Assembly (NCBI GenBank): GCA_013423385.1
Contig: BLZA01000030.1
Location: forward strand, 699,168 to 763,167
Length of the DNA stretch: 64,000 nucleotides
Direction: 5' to 3'
Source of the DNA: Naganishia liquefaciens
Lineage: Eukaryota > Basidiomycota > Tremellomycetes > Filobasidiales > Filobasidiaceae
Position 1 is the stretch's first letter; every line of letters begins with the position of its first letter. Below, piece after piece: positions 20,823 through 33,013 of this stretch. The notes beneath the pieces are model-generated. The model did no database searches and had not been told where the DNA came from. It saw nothing but the letters and a program-made list of their open reading frames with translations. A program made the position numbers and the translations under genes.

Positions 20823-22888
20823 ATGTCTGGTGAACTGTGAGTATCATGTTCTCTTATTCGTTTGGCTGCAGCACTGTCGGGAACGTGTACGGCGGGATCC
20901 GGATGTCGCTCTGTGGACGACTTGGTCGATCAGCACGGCTGGAGAAGCCCAGGGCTTTCCGGCGGCGCGCAGATGACCTTTTGATGCGATATGCAGTCGA
21001 AATTCCGCTGCAGGACAGCGCCGCATTTCGACTTCTGGTTCGCGCGTAATATGGTTGACCCTGAATGACATGTTTCTTCTCTCGCAGTGCAAACATCGGT
21101 TTGATCGGTTTGGCCGTCATGGTGAGTGATTGAGGCAACTCTTGTGCGAGGGGAACCATGCTGACGAACTACTATGCTTAGGGTCAAAACTGTGAGCATC
21201 CCCTGCCTTGCGTCTTCTGGCCGGCAACTGGCAGAAGAGGCATTGCAAAACGAAGCATTGGCAATGGATGCTCATACCATTGCAATCACAGTGATCCTCA
21301 ACATGGCCGACAAGGGTTTCAAAGTCTGCGCCTACAACCGAACTACCTCCAAGGTTGACGACTTCTTGAACAACGAAGCCAAGGGTGAGCTTTTCGACCA
21401 GTTTTCTCTTGAAAACGGCTGACATTCTGTTCAGGCAACGCCAACGTCATCGGTGCCCACTCCATCAAGGAGCTTTGCGAAAAGCTTGAGCGACCCCGAA
21501 AGATCATTTTGTTGGTCAAGGCCGGACCCGCCGTCGACAGCTTCATTGAGCAGCTCGAGCCTTTCCTCGAAAAGGGCGACATCATCATTGACGGTGGTAA
21601 CTCGCACTACCCCGACTCGATCCGAAGGACCAAGGAGCTCGAGGCCAAGGGTCTCTTGTTCGTCGGTTCCGGTGTCTCTGGTGGTGAGGAGGGTGCCCGA
21701 CACGGTCCCTCTTTGATGCCCGGTGGTTCCCCCGCCGCTTGGCCCGCGATCAAGGAAATCTTCCAGAAGACCGCTGCTCAGGCCCTCGGTGAGCCCTGTT
21801 GCGACTGGGTCGGTGAGGGTGGTTCGGGACACTACGTCAAGATGGTCCACAACGGTATCGAGTACGGAGACATGCAGTTGATCGCCGAGGCCTACGATAT
21901 CCTCAAGCGAGGTTTGGGCTGCCACGAGTCTGAGATCGCCGAGATCTTCGACAGGGTCAGTGATTTGCGGAATTCCCATTTTGCGCCAAGAAACTAACTT
22001 TGACTTTGTCTGCACACTCCAGTGGAACAAGGGCGTTCTCGACTCATTCTTGATCGAGATCACCCGAGACATTCTCCGAAAGAACGACGATGACGGTGAG
22101 CCCATCGTCACCAAGATCCTCGACAAGGCCGGCCAGAAGGGTACCGGAAAGTGGACCGCCATCAACGCCCTCGACTTGGGTTGCCCCGTCACCTTGATTG
22201 GTGAGGCTGTGTTCGCCCGATGCTTGTCCGCCATCAAGGACGAACGAGTTCGAGCTTCCAAGGCCATCGCCGGCCCCGAGCGAGAGACCTTCTCCGGCAA
22301 CAAGCAGCAGTTCATCGATGACCTCGAGCAGGCCCTTTACGCTTCCAAGATCATCTCGTACGCCCAGGGCTTCATCTTGTTCCGAGAGGCCGCCAAGGAA
22401 TACGGATGGAACTTGAACAACGGCGGTATCGCCCAGATGTGGCGAGGTGGTTGCATCATCAAGTCGTGAGTGCCCTCAGTCTTCGCGTGCCTTGGTCATC
22501 CCGCTCAGCCTTTGTATTCTTCAGCGTCTTCTTGGCCGACATCACCAAGGCATTCCAGAAGGACGCCAAGCTCGAATCTCTGTTGTTCGACGACTTCTTC
22601 AAGAGCGCCATCGAGAAGGCTCAGCCCGGATGGAGGCGAGTCGTCGCCCAGTCCACCTTGTGGGGTATCCCCATCCCGGCCCACACCACCGCCTTGTCTT
22701 TCTTCGACGGTTACCGAAGCGAGCAGCTGCCCGCTTCGTTGATCCAGGCCCAGCGAGATTACTTCGGTGCTCACACTTTCCGAGTCATCCCCGGAAAGGA
22801 GAGCGAGAAGTTGCCCCTCGACCAGGACGTTCACGTCAACTGGACCGGACGAGGCGGTAACGTTTCCGCCTCGACTTACAACGCTTAA
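20823..22888 (+). CDS. GND1: 6-phosphogluconate dehydrogenase, decarboxylating
   Basis: This enzyme oxidises 6-phosphogluconate to ribulose 5-phosphate plus CO2 and NADPH in the cytosolic pentose phosphate pathway. Short first exons give MSGEL, then [14 protein letters not shown] and [19 protein letters not shown], the NADP-binding Rossmann start. Later come [14 protein letters not shown], the signature [38 protein letters not shown] (catalytic Lys), [20 protein letters not shown], and the C-terminal all-helical domain ending [13 protein letters not shown]. The length of about 490 residues is normal. There are six exons, and the first three are very short, with introns after CT, ATG and AAC-T. 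The context CAAAATGTC and C/T-ending codons suggest high expression. Confidence 0.97.
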
Positions 22889-23632
22889 GCGGACTAGAGA
22901 GGGTAGCACATCGCTTCCGTTCTCGTTTCGCGTAGATCGATCATGCCAGCAGTGTTGTGAATAGTCAAAATGAACGTTAAAAACTTAGATGAACCAGGTC
23001 AATTGCTTGCGAAAGTACATGCCACTTAGCCACACGGCTTGCAGCACAGTACAATGTATGATCAGAGGCCAAAGAGGTTGGCAGTCGATGAGATTTCGAT
23101 TTACGCTAGACAAGTTTTTCAAAGTATTCTAGCAAGGGGCGGGTCCAGCCAAATTGCTTCAGAATGAACGCTCCAGCCCTCGACGATGTCAACTATCCGG
23201 AACGTGACTTCGTTTCTTCATCTCCTCTTCGAGCTTAGGTTTTCGGACTCGGACGATACCAGCTGTCTCACTTTCTCTGTTTAGCTCTTCAAGCTCAGTC
23301 GATTGCCATTTGGTGCGGAAGACATTCGTCTAATGTGAAGCACGATACTGTGGAGGATGAGTAACCCAGCTAGCTGTGAATGATTGCCTATCAATATTTG
23401 TTAACTTGAGGAAATGAGGGATTCGTTTATGAAAACTTTCTTTCTGATTCACATCGCCGCGCATTATGCAGCACCCTTCCTTTCTTCCTTTACAATTTTG
23501 ATTGTGCTTCCAGTACTTGCTTTTCCGATTCCACTTTCCTCCTACATTATTTTCGAATGCTCTAACCCTGCTATACATTCTCCATCCCCAATCGCTCCGG
23601 CCTCGTATAGTATTCTCCCCGTTTATCGCAAG
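22889..23632. other. Convergent intergenic region
   Basis: This is a 744-bp tail-to-tail gap between GND1 and the aspartic protease. It is somewhat AT-rich. The open frame near 23414-23656 is hydrophobic by base composition and overlaps the protease terminus, so I do not call it a gene. Confidence 0.55.
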
Positions 23633-25175
23633 GCGGCAAATCCAACACGGTTTTGAGCCACGTCGTAAACTGAGTAGACGTTGGACAGGAAAGCATCTCC
23701 CACCAACCAGGTTGATCCAAGACCCATGCTGTCGCTAGCGATCAAGGAAGCAAGACAGTACTGGGTCGACCCCTTGTTGCCTACGTAGCCTTGCGCGGTG
23801 AAGGCGGAGTAGGGAATGGACCACGACTTGCCACCAAAAGCTGAGGGAAGTTGGAAGCTCGTCAGCCAATGCCAAAAGTTCGATGGCAGTATGACCTACT
23901 CAGAGAGATGGCGGTCGATCCCGAACAAGGAATAGCATAGTATCCATCGTAACCAGAGTATCCGAAAGAGCTCAATGGGTAGTAGCTCGGGAACCCGGCG
24001 TAGAAAGCCTTTCCATCGGCGGAGCTGGAGTAGATGAGGGTAGTTCCGGTGTCGATGATGGCCTGTCGGTTGGAGACCTTGGCAGAACCGCCGACATTGG
24101 CAGAGCCCATGGTAACCTGCCAGTAGCCCTGTTGAGTGACAGGGGTGTAGGTCACCGATCCTGTGTAAGCATTGGTGTCCAGCGTGCCGAGACTCAATTC
24201 GGCTCCAGAGGATGTGAGCTTGAAGGCGAATTGACCGCTGCTAACCACTCTCTGGTTGTAGAGTGACTGGAAGAAGGGAGAAGTCCTTTCCGTGCTCAGG
24301 CTTTGATAAGCCATTCCGACAAGGCTATTAGAATACATCGTAGTATGGGTCAATGCCTGACACTAAAACCTGTGATACTGGGATGCTTACCCATCGAAAG
24401 TCGCGCCAGTGGTGGAGCTAGCAGAGGTGGCGAATCCTACTCCTTGGTTCTTCGCCGTCAAGCCGGCGACAGTGACAGAATCAAGGTAGACTTCGCCACT
24501 AGTCTGGGATCCATCACCGTAGCCGATTGTAAAGGTCCGGCCTTGATCTGGCGCGGTCGACGAAGCCGAGGGGGTGTACTGGAAGAATGGGTCATAGTTC
24601 AGAGGGCGTTTCTGTCACATGACATGAGGCCACATACCTTGTGAGCCTGATTGCAGTTGGAGCAGGTGTTTCCAGGTACCCAGAGATCGGAAGATCCCTA
24701 AATGACAGCTATTAAACACAAGCGGTGTGCCCGAGGACGATTGAATACTTACGGTGTCAAAGTCCATCAGAAAGGTTTGTGCAGGAGTGCCGATGGTGAT
24801 TGACCCTTGCCAATACGATCCGCCTTGTTCAGAAGTCAGCACTTCCTCTGCGGATGCGCGTTTGGCGAAGTTTGATTCTCGAGTGGCCTTGTCATCGAAG
24901 CCCAGAAGGGTCTTGCCGGTGTTCTTTTCAAAGTTGGACAACTGGTTGTGGATCTTGCCTCGAAGATGGTTCTCTTGCGACTTGAGCCAAGCCATGTCTG
25001 GCTTGTTTTCACCGTCTCGTGTGACCAAGGGAGGAGTACCGACGTAGTGCCGCTTGAGCAAGATAACCGAGCTCGAAGCTTGGGGAGCGACATCGACAGG
25101 TGCGGCCGTCGTTGACAGAGCCAAAAGCTGCAGAAGCGCGAAGACGGTGCCGGTAGGCAGGTTGAGGAAGTTCAT
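23633..25175 (-). CDS. Secreted pepsin-type aspartic protease (A1 family)
   Basis: This is an extracellular or vacuolar endopeptidase. The start (ATG 25175) gives a signal peptide with core FALLQLLALSTTAAP. A pro-region of about 110 residues follows, with a KRA junction before the mature start SYWQGSITIGTPAQTFLMDF. Both catalytic Asp motifs are present: DFDTGSSDLWVPG (split by an intron after DFDT) and IIDTGTTLIYSS. A CSNC pair follows the first. The flap-side block SGEVYLDSVTVAG, the segment VVGMAYQSLS and the C-terminal WLVGDAFLSNVYSVYD with VGFAALR complete the fold, and the stop is at 23633-23635. There are five or six exons. No membrane anchor is seen at the C-terminus, so it is probably soluble rather than a yapsin. 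Confidence 0.93.
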
Positions 25176-27641
25176 GTTGACTGGCGGCAAGATGAAAGCG
25201 ATGGCGAGAGGACGGAAGGTCTGGACAGCTCGAGAATCGAAGCTTGTTATATAGTCGCTTCAAGACAGTTGAAATAGCTCTCCGCTATCGTGGTTGTCTC
25301 CTCTCTGCGAGCCATATCGACCCATGTTGCCACAACGCATGAACGACATGTCCCCGCGATCGTCGCCGCATGGTGACTTTCCCGAGCTAGGAGATTGTGC
25401 AGTCTCGCATACGGCCGCTAGCTTGCACTACTTCTCTACCTGTCTTGCTTCCTGCCGTATGAGCAGTAATTTTCGTGAAGGCGAGTGCTCAGTTTTCCAT
25501 TCGAATGCTAGAGAGCTTGCGAGGGAAGAAGCGCGACCGGAGGCAGGTACCATTTGAACCAACAGTTGAGCTAGCGGTTTCCGCTTGAGAACCGCCGGTG
25601 ATACCGCCTGAATCACGAATGGTAAGAGAGGTATCAAGCATACCGCTGAACTGCTCCTGCATCTGGACAGCTATCTGGACAAATCGGCTTTCAGGAACCG
25701 CCGACAACGTGATTAGTCGGTCGCTAGCGCTAGAAGCCAGGTGAAGGAGCCGGTCGAAGGCTTGAATAGTAATGCTTGAGTCGTTCGTTCCCATGTTCGT
25801 GCATTTCCGTACCGCAGACTTGCACTTGCCCTGACAAAATCCCGGACTCAGAGGTGGCCGATGGAGGTTATTGCTACCGCTTGGTAAAGGCTTAGCGCGG
25901 GATTTTGGGTGCACCGATGTCTGACTCTGAAACGCTAACGCTCTTTTGAACCCGTAGAGCTAAATTTAGCGATATCGCAACAGCTATAGCAACATGTGGG
26001 TGCCATGTCGGTGGCAACACTAGTAGAACCCCACCGACTAGTTTCAGGGCAAAGATGTCAGATTCTTAAAATAGGTGAATAGACTACAAACATACACACT
26101 CATCGTGCACTAACTCACCCCCTCCGATAACCAGAAGCTTCATCAGATACTGCTCGCCACTAGCTTTCAGCAATGTCCAACTAGAAGGGGATCGATTTCC
26201 AAATTACGGATAGCCGTGTGAATTTTGATCGCGCCGGTAGCCAGCTCGATAGCCGATATCTATTCAAGTTGGCAACATTGATGCTCGATTGCGGGTGGGC
26301 CAGACACTCATGGACAGCTTTGAGGAAAGGCTTCATAGACTGTACTCAGAGACAGCTTTCATCAAACGATGAGCAGATGCAGAGGTTTCAGCGGATTGGC
26401 TTCATTCTTCAGTCTACGTTCTTTCCAACAGGCGCAAGAGCTAGCTAAATAGCTGGACTCGGTGATCGCCCGAATCTGCCCATCGATCAAATATGGATAC
26501 CTTCACCGATAGCAACAGCAATGGCCCGAGGAAAGGCGGCGCGTGGGGCTGCCTCAGAGCTCGTCAGCGCTGTTACTTGTTCCTGTCACCGACACCTTTT
26601 TTACACATTCTCTGTGCCTTCCACACAGCATGCATCTGATGCCTTCAGCGATATCAGGTGCTGACGAGGATATCTGCTCACGCGATATTGCCCTCAAAAC
26701 CGATTTGCAAGATTGCCCGCACCGCGTGGGCATCCCCATGACCACGACGTGACGCCTTGCTTGCCCTGTCTAGTCAGCTCGGGACTTCACTCATGAGATG
26801 GATACTGGATAGTGCCTTTTCTCTGACATCGGTCGAGCGTAAAGGGGCGACAACCTGGAAATTTCCACACGTAAGTCCTCGAAGAGGCTTGATCGGGAAC
26901 AGATTATACATGTGGTGTTCAGCGTGCCAATTAGCTTGTCTCGCATGCATATGATCTTTTGTCCTGAAGGACAGAAAGAGTTGTCAAATTTCTCAGTGCC
27001 TTTAGATAACGAGTATTTCGTCCAGTCTGACGGACAACAGATAAGCAATTCGTAATGCGTGATGACGACACCTTTCGACAGCTCTCCTATTCCAGGTGGA
27101 GTGGCTTCTTTCTTTATAGAGACTCATGCATGAGCGAAAAGCCTCTCGATGCGATCCCACACCATGGCATATTTCCGACAATATGAGCTCATCGGATAAC
27201 TCAGTTCATTCCATTCGCAATCACGTCACGAACAGGTCTTTTCTGAGGGAGAGAGATGACCTCGGCATTCCCGCTTGTACTTTCACACTTGTCACGTCTC
27301 TTCTGCAGCACACGAGCATGAAGTCCACTCCCCTTCCTCCCTCTCGCTTCCCTGCCATCTTAGATTGTCTTCGATACTCTTAAGATTGCTTCGTGAGTAC
27401 CGTCAGGTCTATAGAGTACTGGCGAGTCTGAGCTGATGATAGTCACGCCGTCCGGAGAGCCCTCCGAAGCCTAGTCGCGATATCATGAATGCATGCTTTA
27501 GTTTCGGAAGCGAAACTTCGAAATCGCAACAAAGTAAACACGCCCTCCGCATCGCCGCCGGTTGGTGTAGATTGTGCTTCAACCATCTTCCCTCTCCACT
27601 TTGCCTGAGTGTAGTCCCGTCAGAACATTCGGCCCACTGTC
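25176..27641. other. Gene-poor region, 2.5 kb
   Basis: This is the longest gap in the window, between head-to-head protease and WRAP73 genes. Apart from one possible small minus-strand frame (25489-25794, listed separately) I see only short frames of random composition. I saw no terminal repeats or transposase-like sequence. It probably contains both promoters and untranslated RNA. Confidence 0.5.
25489..25794 (-). CDS. Possible small hypothetical protein, 101 residues
   Basis: This is an uninterrupted frame from ATG 25794 to TGA. The middle (about residues 8-55) reads as amphipathic helix, for example FDRLLHLASSASDRLITL and FVQIAVQMQEQFSGML, followed by a Gly/Ser/Thr-rich tail. Codon choice is plausible, but no family is recognised. 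It could be an exon of a longer gene or a chance frame. Confidence 0.3.
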   Translation of the reverse strand: MGTNDSSITIQAFDRLLHLASSASDRLITLSAVPESRFVQIAVQMQEQFSGMLDTSLTIRDSGGITGGSQAETASSTVGSNGTCLRSRFFPRKLSSIRMEN

Positions 27642-29712
27642 ATGAGTGGAACATATCATCTCACACCGATCGAAAGACACTCATCGCCATCGGCCTGTGC
27701 ATTTTCGCCAGGGTCGAGTCTAATCGCAACTGCAGTCGAGGATCACATTGTCGTGCGATTCGCAGAAGATCTTCAACATGCAACTCACTTCGTCTGCACA
27801 CCGGGACATGATGGGCCTCCCATCAAGCAATCAGAAGTGCAGATAAAGCAACTTTCTTGGCGTTCTGATTCGAAGTATCTCCTGGCATCCGCTCCGAATC
27901 TTGGTCTCGTCTGGGTGTTTGCGATAACTGATGCGTCCAGGGAACCAAAGGCGATCATCCGAGCTGGAATTGAAGGATTCGTAGGCTGTGAATGGAGTGG
28001 CACAGGGACGGAGGTTCTCTGTTTTTCTGAGAGTGGGGTAAGTGAAACCAGGCTATCTACCGGAAGATGTCCTGCGCTGACAGACAATACGGTGCTAGCT
28101 GAGAATCACCATTTACAGCTTGACCACTGGTGAAACGTCTTTCATTCAGGGATTCAAAAGTGCAGTAGGGTGTCCGTACTTGCAGCTTCCTCTATCGAGG
28201 GGGTTAATCAGAATCTCTTGCCCCTATTCTAGGCCATGCATATGCGCCAGACAGGCAGTACTTTGCTCTCGTCGAACGCCATTACAACCGAGAACATTTG
28301 TGCGTGTACGACGCCGGAGATCGTTATAATCTTGTTAGGGTAGGTGCACGAGCTTAGCACTCCATAAGCATATCGTTCAAGACAGATAACCCTCCTTTTC
28401 CCCCAGTCGTTTCCCCTACGTACCACCGATACCCAGGGGATATCCTGGTCCCCTTGCGGAAGATGGCTTGCCGTCTGGGAGAACAGGATTGAAGTGAGTT
28501 TGCGCGATTTCCGCTTTCACTTCTCCGTTCTTATGGCTTCCCGGACACCCAGTATGCCTTATACATATACAGTCCCCTTGGGCCATTACTCGGTATTTTC
28601 AACGCTGCTTCATCGTCCTTTACCGGTCCCGATCCAGGTTTGGGGATCCGAAGCGTCAGCTGGGGACCGGGTGGTAATTGGATAGCGGTCGGTGGCTGGG
28701 ATCAAAAGGTACGTGCTGAATATGAGAAATCCAGTCCAGACTTCGGCTCAGGCTTCTGCTTCTCAGTTGAGAATAGTTGAAGCGGATGGCTGGCGTTGCA
28801 TCAGTACCATCGATCCTGCTCATAGATTACCGTCAAATAGTACGGTATGTGGACGTCGCACCGAGAGACCGGAGTTGAGTGCTGACATCCATTCCTCAGT
28901 CGGTATGGAGGGAGCCACCAGATTGGCTCAGTCAATCGAGAGGAACCGGCTCCATTTCTTGTCAGTGTGACTGATGGTTCCCGCTCAAAAGTCCCGCTAT
29001 ACGATGCTGACTTTTCTAGGAAATCCAGTCATATCTGCTCCAATATTCCATACTTGGCCACGCAGAAAGACAAATACGATCAAGACCAATCCAGGAATGG
29101 GCATCAGCCAGATCGAGTGGAATACTGATGGCACATGTCTCGCCATTAGATGTGGTAGGTCGCGTGACGATCATCCCAGGTAATGACGATTACTGAACGA
29201 TACAATTTACAGAGACAATACCGACAATTATCCAGATATATTCGTTCCTTTCGGATTCAAGAACATCTCTTCGGCCATCCGTCGACTTTGTGGCTGCGAT
29301 CATCTTTGAGAAGCCCGTAAAACAGATGAAGTGGAATCCGCAGCGACCTAAACGACTGGCCATATGCACGCTGGCGGATGACGCTCGATCGTCTGACGGA
29401 TGGTCAGGAATATACTTCTGGGATGGCGAATGGGAAGAAGAAGACAGCTTTGCGGAATCCAACGTCGTAAAACAAGGCGTGGTTGAGGGACTTGCCCTCC
29501 CACAGCGTGAGTCATTTCGGGCTAAGCATTTACTGAGCGACTAAGGAGACAACGATATTCGCGTAGCTTTCCATACTTGCGATATCCGTTGGTCGCCTGA
29601 TGGCAATGCTCTGTCTATTATTGACAAGGAACAAGTCTGCGTTCTCCGCGACATAGAAAGCATACAAGAAACTGCAAGTCCCAACACCGAGCTTTCGCTG
29701 ATACAGGAATAA
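27642..29712 (+). CDS. WDR8: WD-repeat protein WRAP73/Wdr8
   Basis: WRAP73 (Wdr8) is a beta-propeller protein that, with an SSX2IP/Msd1 partner, anchors microtubules at spindle poles. Exon 1 encodes MSGTYHLTPIERHS, then FSPGSSLIATAVEDHIVVRF and IKQLSWRSDSKYLLASAPNL. Later exons give LRITIYSLTTGETSFIQGFK, HAYAPDRQYFALVERHY, ISWSPCGRWLAVWENRIEY, IRSVSWGPGGNWIAVGGWDQ, ISQIEWNTDGTCLAIRC, KPVKQMKWNPQRPKRLAIC and IRWSPDGNALSIIDKEQ, ending at TAA 29710-29712. The regularly spaced W-S/N-x-D/G repeats and family order match WRAP73. There are about ten exons with introns near 50-60 nt, and some inner edges between 28680 and 29210 are uncertain. Confidence 0.82.
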
Positions 29713-29909
29713 GGCGATTATGCGCTCGACTTGTAATCAACATCAGTCATGCTTCCAGATTTCTATGTTGCTCGCTGGTCCCCCGCGCTGGTGAGTTAAT
29801 TATCAGATCCTCACAAAATCATGGGTATATCGGCCACCAATTATAGATAGTACAGTCTATGCTATGAGGTCCTGTACAGACTCCCTATAATCGTACTGGC
29901 GATGAGACT

Positions 29910-31368
29910 TCACCGTCTACGTCGTATATCGTGCGATTCGTCTTTACTTGCTGTACGAATGTGGGAGACTTTGACTGCGGGCTTGTTGTCCAATTCCGCC
30001 TCGGACCCCTCATAGCCGGAATCGCTTTCATGCGCCTTCTCTATCGAAGGATCCGCGTACTGCTTGTTCTGTTCTCGCAACGCTTGCTTGGCTTCCTTTT
30101 CGGCGAGCTTGCGCTTGCGATCCATGTTCTTGACAGCGTCATGAATTGGGTCGAGATCCTCTCGAGGCGGTCGATATGAGCCACCGTACTTGTCAGCCCA
30201 GGTGAAGTACTGCGGGTAATCCAAGTCAGCATTGAAGGAAATTTCATGTAAGACACCCGGGACTGACCTGGCCATAGTTGCAGGTGAAGTAGAGATGATG
30301 CAGCGTGTGATGGGCTGGAGAGTTGATGAATTTTTGTAGATAGTGGCCGTTGATCATGTCACCGTCGTGGATCTGATCGCGTAGATGTCAGCGAAAAAAG
30401 TAGATCGAACGGTCCTGATGACTTACCAGAATCGTCCACAGGTTGACAACCAGGAACATGCCAAAGTAGACGTATTTATTGATAGGCAGAATGTAAGGAA
30501 TGACGCTGATAGGTGACGAAGAATTAGCGGATGGAAGATCGCAGGCTGCTCTGACGGCGTACTGATAGGGAAGAGATTGCGCATAACCGTCAACTGGGTG
30601 GAAGGCCAAAGCTGAGAATGGCGTCGGCACTGAGGCGAGGACACGGATGAGCGACTTTGGGCGATGATACTAGACTCTTAACTCACCCAACCACCTGTGA
30701 TGCGGCTTGTGCAGGCGTTTGTAGAGAAAGGGGATATGCAGCCACCGATGTATCCAGTAGATGCACCAATCGGTGAAGGCCATAAAAGTGACCATGCTGA
30801 ACGTAAGGTACGCCCAGTGACCGTATCCCTCCAACGCCGTTCCCTTGAACCATCCGCCTCCGTACTCCTCCAACGTGTCATACAGCAGCGTGGCGCCACG
30901 AACTTCGCCGACGAACCACGGGACGATGAGTCCTGCCATCGCGGGCATGGCCTTCATGGACAGCACAATCTCCTTGCGAACCTGATTCTTGAGGAACCGC
31001 GGATGGTGTTCCAGACGACGGTCGAAGAGGAAGTAGTATGCCAGTGTCGATATCGACCAGTAGAGGAGAAACGATCCGCCGTATGCAATGAAGAAGAGTG
31101 ATGTCAATTGCCTGACAACGCTATCACGCGGGAATATCGAGGCATCTTGCAAAGTCGCAAGAGGCGACGACGGCGACGTGAAAGATATTGGAAAGACTTC
31201 TGGGCCTTGATGACCAAGACGGGCTATTGAGAGCGCGAGCGCGGAAAGACTGTCCTTGACGGTTGGTGCAGAGGTGGCGACATTGGCCGAAAGAGATCCA
31301 GCGGGGAAGGCCCATGACCATGCGCGATCCAGTGCGTACTCGTCGGCTAAACGCAAAGCCACATCCAT
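29910..31368 (-). CDS. ERG3: C-5 sterol desaturase
   Basis: This is an ER membrane di-iron enzyme that introduces the C5-C6 double bond late in ergosterol synthesis. ATG is at 31368. A first membrane segment lies near LTSLFFIAYGGSFLLYW, followed by PAMAGLIVPWFVGE and YLTFSMVTFMAFTDWCIYW. The three His boxes of the fatty-acid hydroxylase superfamily are intact: HRWLH (HX3H), HKPHH (HX2HH) and HTLHH (HX2HH, about 30300). FHPVDGYAQSLPY is the expected sterol-desaturase block. The C-terminus is an unusually long soluble tail of about 100 residues, rich in Lys, Glu and Ser and ending in RRRR, beyond the usual desaturase end near YFTWADKYGGSYR. There are four or five exons. Confidence 0.95.
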
Positions 31369-33013
31369 TTTGGGATAACTTGATGGGTTGTTGTGTTGGC
31401 GGGGAGATGAAGATGTGGAGTCTATGAGAATTGAGCGTTCAGAGAAGAAGCTTCCTTGTTGCGGTCAATACGGTCGTTGTTCAGCAGACAGTTGATGTTG
31501 TTGTCGAATGAATGTACGTGGCGTTCGCCCTTTTGCCGAATGTGTGTAGATAACAAGGTGTGAGATGAATACCGAGAGTCGGATCACTAAAGGTTGTGTG
31601 CGCGGGGCGACGAGATGCGTAAAAGTGGGACGAGCTCGCCAAAAGGAAGGTGATGCGCAAGGAATGGCTGGGCACAAGCAAGAGATGACGAAGGGTACAC
31701 CGAGAGAATGCAAGCAGCGGTTCGCGAGTGAAAGAGCTCATGCAAGCAAGAGTCGTACGAGTACGAGCGCCGCCGATAAACAAAGCCCAGGCAAAAAACA
31801 GAGTAGCCGCGATCACCTTATTGTGACTGAGGGCAAATGAGGTGGAGGCTCTGGCTTCAGATCGGTCCCTTTTCCCCAAAGAGGTGGGCCGGAGAAGCAG
31901 AATCAGCAGGTTTCATGCCGCTTAATCTCTTGTAGAGCCTTTTTTTGCCCCTCGTGAGATCGATTTTTGGATCAGCGTTTAAGAGTGGCAATTTGAGTTC
32001 TCTTCCGCGACTCTTCCGCGTTGCCGGGTCAAGTAGCTAGCTGGTCATGCGTGATTACCATAAGATCACCGGGCGGCGGGGGCGGCGAAGCTGACGGAGA
32101 TTTGTATAGCGACCAGCGTTCGTTCGGTTCGCAGTGTGCAGCCGAGGCCAACAGAGACTGTCGCTCAACAGCAGTCATTCACGCCCGGTCCCCCGTCATC
32201 TGCAGACTGGCTGTCATCACCAGCTAGACAGAAGCGCTCGAGCGACCTTGCGACATGAAAGCCTGATACATCTGGCTGTCCATTTTTCAAACGCCTCGGC
32301 AAATTGGTGAAAGTGGATCGAAAGTATGGAGCATGCCGGCAGCGTTGATCTTTGCCGGCGTTTAGACGATCTTGTGCAGCAGCAGCATATGCAGCTATCT
32401 AGATGCAAACGTAACAAAAATGGCAAGCTCATTGTCACATCTAGCTGCTATTAAGGGCCAGTTATTCAGACATCGCCATTGCGAGGTTGCTGATTTCGAG
32501 TAAAGAACCCATCCAAGCATGTTACGTAGCTGAACACGCCGTTACTATAAATATTTGTTTCGACTTATACCTTACCCAACATATACGTAGTACTCAAACA
32601 TTACCTGTGTCTCGTGACATTATCAGATAAAGATACCGGATGCATCTTCAGCGATCACTCATGTGATAGCTCACATAAAACAGCTGCTTAGCATTCAGTC
32701 TTAGTTTATTCAGCTGCGTAGCTCGCCTTCAAGCTCATCCCGATCAATGTACGTTGTTGTGGTCTACCGGATGCAGTGCGGGCACAATCACTGCATGCGG
32801 AAAGCCGTACGCAACGTTGGAAGCTAAGAATGCATATGGCACGATTACATATGAGCGTGAGACTTAGTGCACAAGACTTAGTGCGCAATGGATATCGTGC
32901 GAGGACGTGTCATTACACAACTTGCCTCAAAAGCTATAACTCGTAGCGGATGGACTAGCTGACATGCCAACGTTGCGCCTCTCCGAACTTTGGAGGCCTG
33001 AACGGCGGCTAGC
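31369..33013. other. Intergenic, upstream of ERG3
   Basis: This 1.65-kb gap lies between two minus-strand genes. The ERG3 promoter and leader should lie in 31369-32000. A minus-strand open frame at 31481-31879 begins at a non-ATG codon and has no family look, so it is not called. The 32500-32700 part is AT-rich with TATAAATA near 32545. A short direct repeat AGACTTAGTGC occurs twice near 32863-32885. No RNA gene is supported. Confidence 0.55.

Noticed and set aside
23414-23656. Hydrophobic 80-residue plus-strand frame after GND1
   Set aside because: Its composition reflects a T-rich spacer, and it overlaps the protease stop.
31481-31879. 132-residue minus-strand frame upstream of ERG3
   Set aside because: It starts at a non-ATG codon, has random-looking composition and lies in the ERG3 promoter and leader.
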